Assembly: GCF_902459465.1 (NCBI RefSeq) | Contig: NC_047082.1 | Coordinates: 7,004,407 to 7,068,406 of the forward strand | DNA: 64,000 nt | Direction: 5' to 3' | From: Asterias rubens | Taxonomy: Eukaryota; Echinodermata; Asteroidea; Forcipulatida; Asteriidae | Shown: positions 25,977 through 37,324 of the stretch, piece after piece | How the letters are laid out: each line of letters begins with the position of its first letter | Position numbering within the stretch: position 1 is the first letter of the stretch | The notes under the pieces: generated by a model | The model's input: the letters and a program-made list of their open reading frames with translations, nothing else | The model's database searches: none | Told to the model about the DNA's origin: nothing | Position numbers and translations under genes: made by a program

Positions 25977-27005
25977 TTTAAGATGTTGGTCGACACTGCA
26001 GCTATACACCAAATGGAAAGCACAGTGGCTCGGCGCAACACCTTTGTACACAAGACACACTTTGCCAATACGCCAATGATGTGACCTCGGGCGATAATTT
26101 GTTTTTCTTTGAGCAACGCCCAATGGAGATTATAATAAAAAACAATAAAGCGCCTTGGTCAGTTAAAGTTCGGAAAATTATTTTCCTTGAACATCCAAGG
26201 CTCATCGGAACATAAACTCTGCCAATAAATATTGCATTTGGAGCATAATTGTTTTAATTTCAATTTTGAATCCCCAACACGTTTATATGTATTTTTACAC
26301 AATTATTATTCTCTTAACGGCAAAATAACTTAACAAGAAAACGTTTTTATTGTTGTTTTTAAATGGTATTTTAGATCAGCATTCTCTTTGCGGCAAAATA
26401 ACTGAACAAGAAAATGTTTTCAAATGTTTTTTTTTAAGTGTATTTTAATTGCTAACTAGTTATAGGGCCTACTAATCAAGCTCTAGATCGTGTGGTTCAA
26501 ACTCAGTTGCTTCTGAATAATATATACCCCAGTGAGCAATGTACTGTTTTGCCTGCTTCAAAGCATTACTAGTAACCATTAATAATTAAATAAATAAATA
26601 AAAATACAAATCATACATATATTTTAAAACACAATTATTGTTCTTTACAATCAAAGCATGCTGCCAACTTATCATAAATTATCATATTCACCTCAAGCAT
26701 TCTAATACAAAACACCTTGTAAAGCGTGGCGTACCAATTTAGAGTTGCTTTCATTGTACACCGGCAGAGTTTGAGTTTACGGTCAGCGCGTTTCTTATTG
26801 CAATTACTTACATCATATTATTTATAGACTTTCTCTCCAGAAATAGCACGACCATTATAGTTCAACACGTAATAATCGTTCTGCATATAGGCCTATCCGT
26901 TGAATTTTCGAAACATATTCTTGAAAACTAGAACTATCAAATTTGTTTGATAGTTTAATATCATTCTAGCGTTTTTATATGAACGAGCAGACACACAATA
27001 CGACT

Positions 27006-27360
27006 TTAAAGGAACACGTTACCTTGGATCGGACGAATTGGTCTATCAAATGCGTTTATAACCGTTTGTTATAAAATGCATATGGATAGAAAAATGTTGT
27101 AAAAGTAGAATACAATGATACACACAAATATCCTTCGAAATTGCGTGTTTTTCCTTTATCGTCGACGACTCCCATAAATGGCCGACCGTGTTTCTTCGCG
27201 ACTCAAACGTAAAACCGTGAAATTCCGAGGCATGTTCATGTGTGGATCATTATATTCTACTTTTAATATTATCTATTTAACCATATGCATTTCATAACAA
27301 ACGGTTTCAAACGCTTTTCAAAGACCAACTCGACCGTTCCAAGGCAACGTCTCCCTTTAA
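27006..27360. mobile_element. TTAAAGGAACACG-type MITE, copy B, complete
   Basis: The element is flanked by TTAA and has ends AAGGAACACGTTACCTTGG and CCAAGGCAACGTCTCCCTTT. A GTCGACGACTCCCATAAATG core is shared with 45880-46271. It preserves the empty site (27277-27280) of the MITE inserted in copy A. Confidence 0.85.
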
Positions 27361-27527
27361 ACATGTCATTGTAAACAACCACACCCAGTGTTCTTCGTTA
27401 AACCATGGAGGAAGGAAGAGAAGGAGTTCGAAAGACGGGACTTCAAAAGTCGAACCCGTGGTACCGCGGTCGTTTAACGACACCTCGTAATCACCCACAT
27501 ACCTTACACAAACAATGGGCGACCAGG

Positions 27528-27762
27528 GCCCAATTTTATGGCTCTGCTTACCGTAAGCACAGAATCGGCGCTTACGGAAGCAGGGAATTCTGTGCTTACG
27601 GCAAGCGTGTTTCACGGGTTAGCGGCGAATTTGGGCTTCTGCGCGTGCGTACTTCACGTTACTAGGCATTCTACGCTTACAAGGCTCTTGCACGTAAGCG
27701 GGGAATCGCGATCGTAAGCGCAGAATTCGGCGGTAAGCAGAGCCATTAAATTGGCGGGCCGT
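27528..27762. mobile_element. Short TIR element (GGCCCAATTT / TGGCTCTGCTTACCG)
   Basis: The left end GGGCCCAATTTTATGGCTCT is mirrored by the right end AGAGCCATTAAATTGGCGGG. Copy A has no such element here. A terminal fragment of the same type, with GCACGCAGCC, lies at 37690-37730. Confidence 0.7.
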
Positions 27763-28242
27763 TCATACCCCTTCTCTTTCTTCCTCCATGGTTAAACAGA
27801 CACCCAGACATTATCTCTGTCATTTTGTATTGCTGTCGGAATAATAAGTCTACCCGCAGGTCGCTCAATATAATAAATTCCCTTTGTGATTTATCTGCAT
27901 GAGCGGGTGTGATTTTTCGTGCGTGACCTCTGTGTCAATATATAATTAGTCAAAAGAGCTTTTGGAATTTGGTAGTTTTCAGCCTTTTCTGAAAAGTCTC
28001 AACCAAAATAATGTACCAGTAAATTGAAATGAAGAGCATATATGTCGTTTTGTATGAACAAAATCGGTGCAACTGAAATGTTAAAAAGATAAATTTGTAC
28101 GTAAAAATTGCTTCAAAAACAGAGAAAACAAGTTACAAAAACACGGCAAATTTAAAGTCACCTGGAAGTGGTATTTTTTCAAAATAAAGCTTTTGTCACT
28201 AATATATGTGTTTTGATGAGTGGAATGTGAATAAACAGTTAA

Positions 28243-28556
28243 CCCTTTAGTCCCTGCACCGCCCGAGTTTGCTGAAATCCAATTTCTCAAGATTCTTGCA
28301 GTAAATTACTGGAACCGTAGTTCAAATTTTAAAAGATAGCCATGGCTTAATGTGTATGCACAATTTGAACCTTGATATTAGTATAAAAGTACAAGTTATC
28401 ATGGGAACAACAAATGCCTCTTGTTAAACGGCTACGGTAATTTTTATGGCGAATATTTTTATGCACGGATAAAATAGACACAATAGCTTTTCAAGGCTTT
28501 TGTCTGGCTCAATGCTCATACTGATTAGGCGGCTGGGCGGTACAGTGGCTAAATGG
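28243..28556. mobile_element. piggyBac-like MITE with TTAA target duplication
   Basis: This 314-bp segment lies between TTAA at 28239-28242 and TTAA at 28557-28560. Its left end CCCTTTAGTCCCTGCACCGC matches the inverse of its right end (CCATTTAGCCACTGTACCGC) at 16 of 20 positions. The mirrored arm at 29629-29645 reads through with a single TTAA, an internal empty site. It has no transposase. CCC ends with TTAA fit piggyBac. Confidence 0.75.
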
Positions 28557-28622
28557 TTAACTAAGGTTTTACAAAAATCAGTTCTTATGTTATTTACAAA
28601 TTTAAGAGTAGACCCCGACCCG

Positions 28623-29362
28623 TGTATCAGTCTACCCGTTATACTTTACCATCCTCAATTAATAGTATATTTACACACAATCATGAGATTCACTCACACT
28701 TTACTCGTCAAGCCTCCAACCTTCATATACCATATACCCGTACTTCTCTTGCTTATAAAACAGTTAAACTTGAGGGACCCAAGCTCTGGAACTCGCTCAA
28801 CTCTCAACTTAAAGCCTCAACAAGTCTTTCTGTATTTAAGCGTAAATTTAAGTGTACTTTGTTGAATTCATATTGTTGATAGATAATGTCTTTCCTACAT
28901 TGTAAATCTAAGTGTACTTTTCAATGAATTCATATTGTCAGTAGACGTTGCCTTTCTTACTTTGCTGACCCGTCTTTGTTTGTCTTTGTTTGTTTTGTCC
29001 ATTGTTCGTTGTTACAGGTAACTACTTTCATTGTTAGCAGCTTGTGCATTGAGCCTTTTTGAGTACACCTGTCCTTTCCGGGACATGTTTCCTACCTGGA
29101 GGGGTATCTTCTTCTACAACACATCAATTTAAATAAATATCGGCTCAATGCACAAGCTTGCTCAGGGAACCATACCCTTACAAGCCTTGCTTCTGTATGG
29201 GTCCCCCACAGTTTCACGAATGTCAATGCTTATTATTCATTTAATTAATCTTATCAAACAACTATTTATTTGTTTATTTCCAACTAATACATTGCCTATG
29301 ATTTGATACTGATTGTGATTTTGAAACTGTGGAAATAAACTGATTGATTGATTGATTGATTG
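28623..29362 (+). mobile_element. 3' fragment of a non-LTR retrotransposon with (TTGA)n tail
   Basis: At 28670-28876 the frame reads HSHFTRQASNLHIPYTRTSL, then GPKLWNSLNSQL and KRKFKCTLLNSY, the typical C-terminus of Jockey/CR1-type ORF2. A 3' UTR ends in ATTGATTGATTGATTGA at 29340-29362. The mirrored arm shows uninterrupted CCGACCC-GAGAGGGC, so both insertion borders are exact; no clear target duplication remains. Confidence 0.8.
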
Positions 29363-29709
29363 AGAGGGCGCTGTTCGTGACGTCAATCGAGGCAGACTTT
29401 GCCTGTAATGCGTATAGTAAACACACGTGCAAAGTACATGTACGTCCAAGTCGTGAGTTTTTTTTTTTTTAAACGTACAAACTCACGCCTTGGTCCGTAC
29501 ATGTACTTTGCAATTGTGTTTACTCTACGCATTACAGGCAAAGTCTGCCTCGATTGACGTCACGAACAGCGCCCTCTCGGGTCGGGGTCTACTCTTAAAT
29601 TTGTAAATAACATAAGAACTGATTTTTTAAAACCTTAGTTAACTGTTTATTCAACTTCCACTCATCAAAAGCTTTATTTTGAAAAAATACCACTTCCAGG
29701 TGGCTTTAA

Positions 29710-30083
29710 GTAGGGCCTACAATATTTACGATGTATCGGCCAAAACTTGTCTACTTTTATAATGTTCACTTTAATTAACTAGTCCGCGTAAAGATGTGAT
29801 GGTCGTCAAAAAATAATAGTTCGTTACAAGACGGACTTTTCAATTAAAAATGAACTACATTTTCTTAGCATGAAGGTAAACACATGTTCTTATGTATACA
29901 CAAAGTTCCTAAAACTAAAATATGCCTTAAGCCAAAATTTCCCTTTTTTATTTATGAAAACCGACATAAATTATTACATTTAGAGCTAAAAACATTGTTA
30001 AAACATTTTGACTCTAATTTACCTCAGTGCGCACGGTATAGGCCTACTGGAGCATGGTAATGAATGATTACATTACTTACATT
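29710..30083. other. No gene recognised
   Basis: AT-rich unique-looking sequence between the nested element and tRNA-Trp. Confidence 0.5.
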
Positions 30084-30155
30084 GACTTCGTGGCGCAACG
30101 GTAGCGCGTCTGACTCCAGATCAGAAGGTTGCGTGTTCGAATCACGTCGGGGTCA
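30084..30155 (+). tRNA. tRNA-Trp (anticodon CCA)
   Basis: These 72 nt fold as a tRNA without intron. The acceptor stem GACTTCG pairs with CGGGGTC (two G-U pairs) and is followed by discriminator A. The D arm is GGCGCAACGGTAGCGC, the anticodon arm TCTGACTCCAGATCAGA carries CCA, and the T arm is GCGTGTTCGAATCACGT. It matches the metazoan tRNA-Trp consensus as remembered except for changes such as T at position 4. A-box and B-box (GGTTGCGTGTTCGAATC region) promoters are intact. Short T runs downstream (TATTTTTG) may terminate Pol III. Confidence 0.93.
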
Positions 30156-30231
30156 AAGAGTATTTTTGTTCAATTGTTTCTCTTTCATATGGTAGCATAA
30201 TTTGACACTAACAAACAAAAACCACTAGGCT

Positions 30232-32351
30232 TTAAGGAAGTCCAAACGCAGACAGCATCATTGCCAGGGCAATAGTCAGACTCATTTTTGTAGAGCCCGC
30301 GCCGTTGCACTTGACGCCGTCGCAGCAGTACAAACAGAATTCACGTTGTGTGTTGGTGTCGGTTGTGCAGTATCCCTCAGGCTTTTGGCACAATGCTTTC
30401 GCGGAGGAAGTGCCGACGAAGCACCCTCTGAAGTTCTGGCCGTTATCCTGGAATACTGCTTTCTGTAAACAATGGTATGTATGAGCTAATATTTCAAGGC
30501 TGTGTTTTAAATTAAAACCAAACAAATAATAAGTTTTTTTGTTACTTTGGACGTCTCTGATTTGCTTTCATTTACACGACTGATGGGAACGTTGCTTAAA
30601 AAAAACCGTAAAATATTTACTCTATGATTTACCGGGTCCACAGGCATAATTGATATAGTACCGATCTGTCAGAAGAAAACAAATATTATTTTATACCACT
30701 GAAAAAAACTTGCATAATGAAGGCACTCCTAAAAAAATAATGTTACTTGTTTCGGTTGCAGCCGTCGAAATATGCTAAGTGCAAACGTGTTAACCCCGCC
30801 TGCCCAAAACATGAATTGCTTGTCACATTTTCCAACAATAACCGTTTACAAATGAATCTTGAAGTGACGTCTCCATGGGCGTCACCGTTTAGCTTATGCC
30901 AGTGACACGGAATAATAGTTCAGCTCACAATAAATGAGTTCGTGATTTAACAAATGCTACTGAGTGTTCTATGTAATGTAGTTACAAATACTAGGAGTAA
31001 TTTACTACAAACGTATAAGGAAAAGAGCAAAAAAAAAGATTTCGACGTTAACAAAGATAACCCAACACAAGAGGGCGCTAAAGCAACTACTGGCTGTGAT
31101 TGATTCTATTATTCCAAAGAGCAAGCCACGTGTTTTCCCTTACCGAGCATCCTAATAAACATTCTGTTGTCCAACGTGGATGGTCCCCCAACAGTGCAGA
31201 GGTATCCATGCTGTTTCCTTTACAGTCACTACCAACAACACTGCTGTCACATAACCAACAAGTTTGGTAATTAGCTAGCACAGGCAATACTAAATGGGAA
31301 AAACAATGCAAACGTAGATCTTCCATTAAAATAAAATCACAAACTATTTAAAATAAAGGTTCGTTTCGTAAAAACGACATTAATATGTATAGGTTCGCCT
31401 CTTTTTTCAGGAATATCCATTGACCCCAAACACAATTTAGTTAAACCAACATAAAACATTATTCAATAAAACTGTTTGTTTTTTTCCAACTCAGTTACTC
31501 TTAAAGGGAAAGTACACGTTTGGTAATTGTCAAATACCAGTCTTCTCGCTTGGTGTACCCCAACAAAGCATAAAATATAAAGCCTGTGAAAATTTGAGCT
31601 AAATTGGTCATCGAAGTTGCGAGAATATGATGAAAGAAAAAATACTCTTGGTGACGAATTTGTGTGCTTTCAGATTGAATAAAAGACTTCTGGTTAGAAG
31701 TCTTTTATCATTTTAGTGAGAAATTACCTCTTTCTGAAAATCTCGTTACCAAGTAAATTTTTAAGTTAATATTTGTTTTGAGTAATTACCAAACGTGCAC
31801 CTTCCCTTTAAAATGCCCAGCTATTTTATATAAGCTCATTTGAGTCCTTTAGACCCAGTAATGATTATATTTATCAAATTAACTATAAAGTTCAGTTCAT
31901 ATTTTAATTGGTTCAGGAATCAACGTTTAACACTTAAATCGTTGTACACGTTTTGTTATTACTAAACAAGTTATAATTATCACAAGTATTATAGTTAGTG
32001 TAGCTTTAGAGAAAGCGTACCTTTATACCCGTAGTTTGAATGTAAAGAAAGACCGTTACGAAAACCTTTCTCAGCCATCTGACTGAAAGCCCACAATCCA
32101 TGCAACAAGGATGCTTGTTCCGTTCCTTATTTTATTGCAACTTCAATGACCAATCGGAGCCCAAACAACGGTTTGTTTTTTTGTGCATGTTGCGATACAC
32201 CAAGTGAGAATATTGGTCTCTGTAAATAAATTATACCCTGCCTTTAGGCTTATCCCCCATGTTTGATACCAATCATCAAACATAAATCTCTATACAAGCA
32301 CATCCACTTACCGCTAAATAAAAGCACCACTGTCCAGACGAGAATAGTCAT
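30232..32351 (-). CDS. Ly6/uPAR (three-finger) domain protein, secreted and GPI-anchored, three exons
   Basis: Inferred exons on the minus strand: 32312-32351, 31144-31289, 30232-30462. GT-AG borders and phases agree, giving 138 residues. Exon 1 is only 40 nt and encodes the signal peptide MTILVWTVVLLFS, which runs on as VLPVLA. Cysteines then follow the Ly6 spacing: CWLCDS near the N-terminus, a middle pair, and a final YCCDGVKCN with the CC...CN signature. The last 24 residues after CNGAGS are hydrophobic (MSLTIALAMMLSAFGLP), as expected for a GPI-attachment signal. Such proteins sit on the outer membrane face as receptors, modulators of channels, or adhesion factors; the partner is unknown. 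Intron 1 holds a TTAA MITE at 31501-31811. Confidence 0.82.
31501..31811. mobile_element. TTAA-target MITE, AGGGAAAGTACACG variant
   Basis: Flanked by TTAA with ends AAGGGAAAGTACACGTTTGG and the inverse (ACGTGCACCTTCCCTTT). The interior shares TGAAAATTTGAGC and AAAAGACTTCT motifs with the 47953 and 60689 copies, a subfamily of the AGGCAGTGGACAC group. It lies in intron 1 of the Ly6 gene. Confidence 0.8.
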
Positions 32352-33531
32352 GTTCACTATGTTAATAGTAAACAATTGGTGTATTTCTAGATTTGACTTC
32401 ACTCATTAATTCAGATTTACAACGAACAGAACGACTGTGTGAGTGACATGGAACAAACGATGTCGCAGTAACTTCGAGCTCGGTCATTGTGAACTTGGCA
32501 TTGAATCAAGTGTTTATTCCCTTCGTATATTATTATAATGCACAGACCATTAATAGTCAAAAATATTGTTTGTAACACTTTAACAATGGGTGGTATTGAT
32601 TGTTCTGGATCGAGGTCGTTTGCTGTCAGCCAGCCCAGTATGGTGCACTATAGATAAATAACCATGGATCTGTAATTGTCGTGCTTCACATTTTGATGCA
32701 AATACGCCACTGTTATCATTATGATTTAAACAACTTAAATAGATGCCTACTTTGCAGTGAATACAAGAAGTCGGTGTGGTGCTAACAAGAGCAGCATTAG
32801 CAGCAGCAGCAGCAGCAACGGCAAAAGCAGCAACACCAGCAATCGGTATGCTAATCCGCAGCAGCAACGAACACTCAAAAAGGATTTATTTACTAAGAAG
32901 TTACTATATAGTGCCATCCGACTCATTTTTCTGAAATAAGTATTTAATGAAACAACCTCAGCCTAGACAGTGTATATTTTACGCTACCCTACCGCTGTAA
33001 TGCAGTATACACATCTTGGCCTACAGTGCAACTCCTTAATCATTCAAGGATATCGTACCCATAACAACCTTTGTTGACAACAGAGAAAGAATTCTATTGG
33101 ATATACCTCTTCGCTTCACCGCTCACTCAAAACTACTGAGATGAAAATTAGAAGTAAAGTTTAGTTCTTAATTAAGGTGGATACCATTATACATGTAATA
33201 AGGTATGCAGCATTAACATCTTCTTAAAAAACACCTGATCACTTCATTTTATTTTGTTTCTAGCAATTTGTTTAACAATAATAGTTATACTTGTAATTTT
33301 AAACCTAAATAATGTTAAACTTGTACAACAATTTACTGTGATCGAACCATGCTAAAACTGAGACGAAAATTGCTTGTTTTACTTATTTTTCAAAAACTAC
33401 AGCACCTCAGTAAGTAAAATTTCAAGGGAAGCTTTCTACTACCATAATCTACAAACCGTGTAAGTTTAATGTAAACATTGTGGACATTGTGTTTTGTGTT
33501 AGGACAAAGTACATAGACCCTTTAAAGACAC
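32352..33531. other. No gene recognised
   Basis: AT-rich sequence upstream of the Ly6 gene. A short imperfect CAG/CAA run lies at 32790-32850 and gives a serine/asparagine-rich chance reading frame. No conserved motif or inverted-repeat element was seen. Confidence 0.5.
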
Positions 33532-33808
33532 TGGACACTTACTATTGATTATTGTCAAAGACCAGTCTTCTCACTTTGTGCATCTCAACATATGCATACA
33601 ATAATAAACCTGTGGAAATTTGAGCACAATCGGTTTTCGAAAGTGCGAGATAATAATGAGGTCTCGAAATCAAATTTGTGGAAAATTACTTCTTTCTCAA
33701 AATCTACTTTACTACAGAGGGAGCCGTTTCTCACATTTTCTTATACTATGTCAGGTTTTTTGCTAATAATTATTTTCAGTAATTACCAATAGTTTCCACT
33801 GCCTTTAA
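33532..33808. mobile_element. TTAA-target MITE, internally deleted
   Basis: Flanked by TTAA with degenerate ends (AGACACTGGACAC / GTTTCCACTGCCT). It lacks the central part of the family sequence. Confidence 0.75.
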
Positions 33809-34367
33809 AAGCGTAATAATGTAGAAGTACGGAAAATTTTCAATTTAGATTGAGCTATGGAAGCAAAACTCCTTATAGTTCGCAATTTTACAGTAAGGCT
33901 TTGAGGCTTTTTAACTTCTAATTATCTTTTTTATTTGCTATAAATCGAGTATGTTATTTAACTGTCAAGGTGTTTCAATTGTTAAAACTATGTAGTATAG
34001 TTAAATAGTTGGATGTCCCCCCTCACATCAATCTGTTGGCGTACCAGACATCTTGGCATATATGTTTAAGTGCCAGAAGGTGACACGTATTTATGCCTTT
34101 TACATCCTTAGGGAAACAAAAGTTTAACCAAGCGTTTTTAGATTGCACAAACTCCATAAATGACTGCCCATCAATAAATTTGAATGACAATTTGACACAC
34201 CTCAAAAACGCGAATTTGAATGCAGCTTTGGTGAATTGTGAAATTGTATGAATATTTTGTAAAATCAAATGACGCAACAGTACATTCGACTACAGTCCTA
34301 AAACGAAATCGAATGCCCTTTCATTAGCGTTCGATTTTGTGCGAAGTAGAATACCGTAGTGGTTAAT

Positions 34368-34660
34368 GGGAGACTTTCTGGGACGATAGAGGGCAGCAGA
34401 CTTACCGGGTAAATCCATTGTTCTCAGAATTATGCGCATGTTCAGAACTACGCAAACAATAGACCTTACCGCAAATACCGGGGCGCGCGCGTAAAGTTTG
34501 GAATTAGGTGCATTGTGGTCTTGCTGGTATCCAAATTTGATCCATATATATCCCACAATGCACCTCATTCAACAGTCTGCGCATGCGCATTGGTATTTGC
34601 GATAAGGTCTATGGAAATTTACCCGGTATGTCTGCTGCCACCTAGCGTTGGAATGTCTCC
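34368..34660. mobile_element. TIR element with GGGAGAC...CTGCTGCC...TACCCGG ends
   Basis: The left end (GGGAGACTTTCTGGGACGAT, AGCAGACTTACCGGGTAAAT) is mirrored at the right (TTTACCCGGTATGTCTGCTG, GGAATGTCTCC). An inner inverted pair (GGTGCATTGTGG / CCACAATGCACC) adds a second stem. A compact relative is in PITHD1 intron 3 at 50004-50153. Confidence 0.75.
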
Positions 34661-34792
34661 TATTGGCTGCTCATTTGCCGAAATTGACCGAGAAAACCTC
34701 TATTGTTTGTGCTACCAAGGGTCTCTTTCCCGAATAGCATTATTGGTGTGACTGGGGTAAAGATTCCTGTCCAATGTTAGAATTATTATTTT

Positions 34793-35203
34793 TTAAAGCG
34801 GTGGACACTTTTGTATGTTACTCAAAATAATTGCTAGCATAAAACCTTCTTGGTAACGAGTTATGGGGAGCTGTTGATAGTACACGAACAATGTATAAAA
34901 CATTGTGAGAAACGGCTCCCCATGAAGTAACGAAGTTTTCAAGAAAGAAGTAACTTTCAACGAATTTGATTTCGAGACCTAAGAATTGGATTTTGGGGTC
35001 TCGAAATCAAGCATCTGATGAAAGCACACAGCTTCTTTGGACAAGGGTGTTGTTCTTTCATTATTACCTCGCAACTTTGACTACCAATTGAGCTCAAAGT
35101 TTCACAGGTTTGTACTTATTTTATGCATACAATTATGTTGAGGTACACTGGGTGAGAAGACTGGTCGTTGACAATAAATTACCTATAGTGTCCATGTATT
35201 TAA
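34793..35203. mobile_element. TTAA-target MITE (AGGCAGTGGACAC family), diverged
   Basis: Flanked by TTAA, with family interior (GAGAAACGGCTCCC, TTGATTTCGAGACC). Both ends are eroded (AAGCGGTGGACAC / GTGTCCATGTATTT). Confidence 0.75.
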
Positions 35204-35777
35204 ACCACTCTCCAAATGTCGTCATCGTGAGATAAACGATGCAACACGAGGTGAAGGCTACATTGGAGTTACATTAATGCACTTTCTGATCACAAGTCAA
35301 ATGGTCCAGAGTCGGGAGTCCCAGAGGGAGATTCACATCCCCCTAAAGTGCTACCTCATTTTGTTTCTAATAATAACGATTGCAGTCAACGTCAAGGGCA
35401 ATTATTTTTAGCACAAAATAAAACCCGCTGCAGTTAATTATAATTATGAAATGGCGTATCAGTTTCTAATCTAAGAGATGAATTAGTGGCGATGCGTTGC
35501 GTTAGACAATTATAAGGGAATCAATGTGTGGTGAAGAGGTTTTCTACTAGTGGTTTAATCCCAACGAGGCCTGGTTCTTGATTATTTTACCGAGACGAAG
35601 TCGCGCGAGGTAAAATCTGATAATGTATGCGGCGGCACGTCTAATACAAAAGCAGCAGCACTACTCATTAGATGTATCAAGATACGACATGCACGTCTGA
35701 AGCCTGTTGATCGCTCATTTAGCGAGTCACTGGTGAGCAGATAAAAAGTGACACAGAGCTATAGTGTCTTCATATTG
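35204..35777. other. Upstream region of the GPCR
   Basis: No element recognised. GATAAAAAGTG about 85 nt before ATG 35826 could be a TATA-like box, but this is weak. Confidence 0.3.
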
Positions 35778-35825
35778 ATGCATCAGGCCAATGCAAAGTG
35801 GATTCACCAATTATTTACAAAGAAA

Positions 35826-36796
35826 ATGTCAAGCCTTCTTTCTAACGCGACTTTTCTGAACGAGGCGGAACTCAGCCCGGCATTGGTGGTACTGCGAACG
35901 GCGTTCATCACCGTAACGAGCCTCACCATCATCTGCTTGAATAGCATGACCGTCGCCGTCATGCTGAGGATAAGAGGGGAGTTCCCACCAGATTCCACCA
36001 AAGTTGCCATGACCTCGCTCGCCATTTCAGATCTAGGGGTTGGGATCATGTGCGTTTTCTGTATCCCACTATCGACCTTGGACAGGTGGCCCTTTGAGGT
36101 AATGTGGCCATGCACAGTGATGTGCTCCGTGATCGTTCTACTTTGTGGTATCTCCGTTTTCAATCTACTGACACTCTCCATTGACCGCCTGTTTGCGATC
36201 ACCAAACCTTTACTTTATCCAACTCTACTACCACAGAAACGCACGCTATTCTTCACCATATTCGGATGGGTAAATTCAACTGTATTTGTAGTACTAGTCA
36301 TGGCGGCAGTGCAACCCATCGTGGAATATAACCGTGACGCAGTCATGGTGAGTTGCAGTACAGCGAAGCCAATTTTTACATTGATGTGATTTTTGTCTGC
36401 GTAATTTTCATATTCCCTGCGGTTGTCATGCTTGGTATCTACTTGAAACTCATCCACATCAGTCACGTGCAGGCTAAGAAAATTAACATGCTTTCCAATG
36501 CTGGCACGAGGCGGGAACCAGGCAACCCTGGTGCAGTTGGGAGCGGTAAGGCAGCCAAGTTACTCCTCGTAATTGTCGTGTTGTACACAATTGGCTGGCT
36601 TCCGTTTTGCTCTGTCAAGATTTACGCTGATCGGAACCCAGATGGGGTATCGGGTTGGTTGGAGTTCGTATATGTCTGGCTAGCCATTAATAATAGCTGG
36701 TATAATTTCGTTGTATATATTGGAATGAACAAAACATTCCGAAGTATGTGTTTGGAAACTCTAAGAGAACTAATCAAACACTGCAGACGAAACTGA
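35826..36796 (+). pseudogene. Amine-like class A GPCR, single exon, one frameshift
   Basis: Frame 1 runs from ATG 35826 (an in-frame ATG at 35778 is also possible). It shows an N-glycosylation site (NAT), TM1, TM2 with LAISD, the TM3 cysteine (MWPC) followed by DRL in place of DRY and AITKPLLYP, TM4 with its Trp, and the extracellular-loop-2 Cys (VSC at 36351-36356). The frame then shifts by one missing base (or two extra) at 36357-36358. It continues YSEANFYIDV, TM5 with its Pro, TM6 GWLPF, TM7 WLAINNSWYNFVVY (NPxxY reduced to NFVVY), a short cytoplasmic tail and a stop at 36796. AATAAA occurs about 210 nt downstream. The ligand is unknown. It could be a pseudogene, a null allele or an assembly error. 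Confidence 0.8.
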
Positions 36797-37004
36797 AAGA
36801 TCGATCAGAAACAACAGTTGTTTGCAGAGATTAAACATCACAACCGAGTGATAGTAATGAGAGATATTTAAAAGCAGTTGTTGAACGGTTCGTTGGTTGC
36901 GAAAGGGAAGGTATACATTTGGTAATCAATTAAAAGTAATGTCAATACAAACCACCTTTCGACAGTGCAAAGCATTTTGAGATCATTATGATAACTCATT
37001 TAAA

Positions 37005-37016
37005 AAATAAAAATAA
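37005..37016 (+). terminator. Polyadenylation signal candidates after the GPCR
   Basis: Overlapping AATAAAAATAAAGG about 210 nt beyond the GPCR stop is a plausible poly(A) signal for a single-exon transcript. Confidence 0.45.
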
Positions 37017-37324
37017 AGGAATTGTGTCATAAAAGGTTCTAAGATTGTGTATTCTAATTTCGGATTATTCTCCCGGGCCCTGCGTGGACAACAGCTCCGG
37101 ATGTTTTGGGTAAAAACGCCACAAACTTTGTTTTATTGTATCAATATTTGTATAGGATTAAAACTGTATAGGATCAAACTGTTTCAAAAACAAAAGGTAT
37201 AACGTTCCCTAGACTTGTGGACAATCGGCCCCACGCGCTGAGATAGTGCTCTCGCGAGATCACTGCTCTCGCGCGGACTGATGGCTCCCCGATTTCGACT
37301 AATGAGGAGTCTATTTAATCCCCT

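Larger units (their letters stand above)
19582..27930. repeat. Segmental duplication copy B (paralogue of 1-9290)
   Basis: This is the second direct copy of the unit seen at 1-9290. It lacks the solo LTR, the L2/CR1 LINE, the Harbinger-like element and the TTAA MITE found in copy A. It carries instead a Jockey/CR1-like LINE in 22130-25620 and a small TIR element at 27528-27762. It forms the long first intron and the first exon of the fibrinogen-like gene whose other exons are at 16931-19123. Sequence at 27920-28100 again resembles 400-560, which suggests that the original array had further tandem units. Confidence 0.9.
28152..29709. mobile_element. TTAA-flanked long-inverted-repeat element with two nested insertions
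   Basis: The left arm starts TTAAAGTCACCTGGAAGTGG at 28152 and the right arm ends CCACTTCCAGGTGGCTTTAA at 29709. The arms mirror each other over at least 150 bp once two insertions (28243-28556 and 28623-29362) are set aside. A hairpin-forming centre near 29450-29480 carries TGTACGTCCAAGTCGTGAGT and its inverse. The related copy at 9394-9970 lacks both insertions. Confidence 0.75.

Noticed and set aside
36348-36358. An 11-nt intron restoring the GPCR frame (GTGAGT...TTGCAG)
   Set aside because: It is far below the size a spliceosome can remove and would delete the conserved loop cysteine; a one-base indel is simpler.
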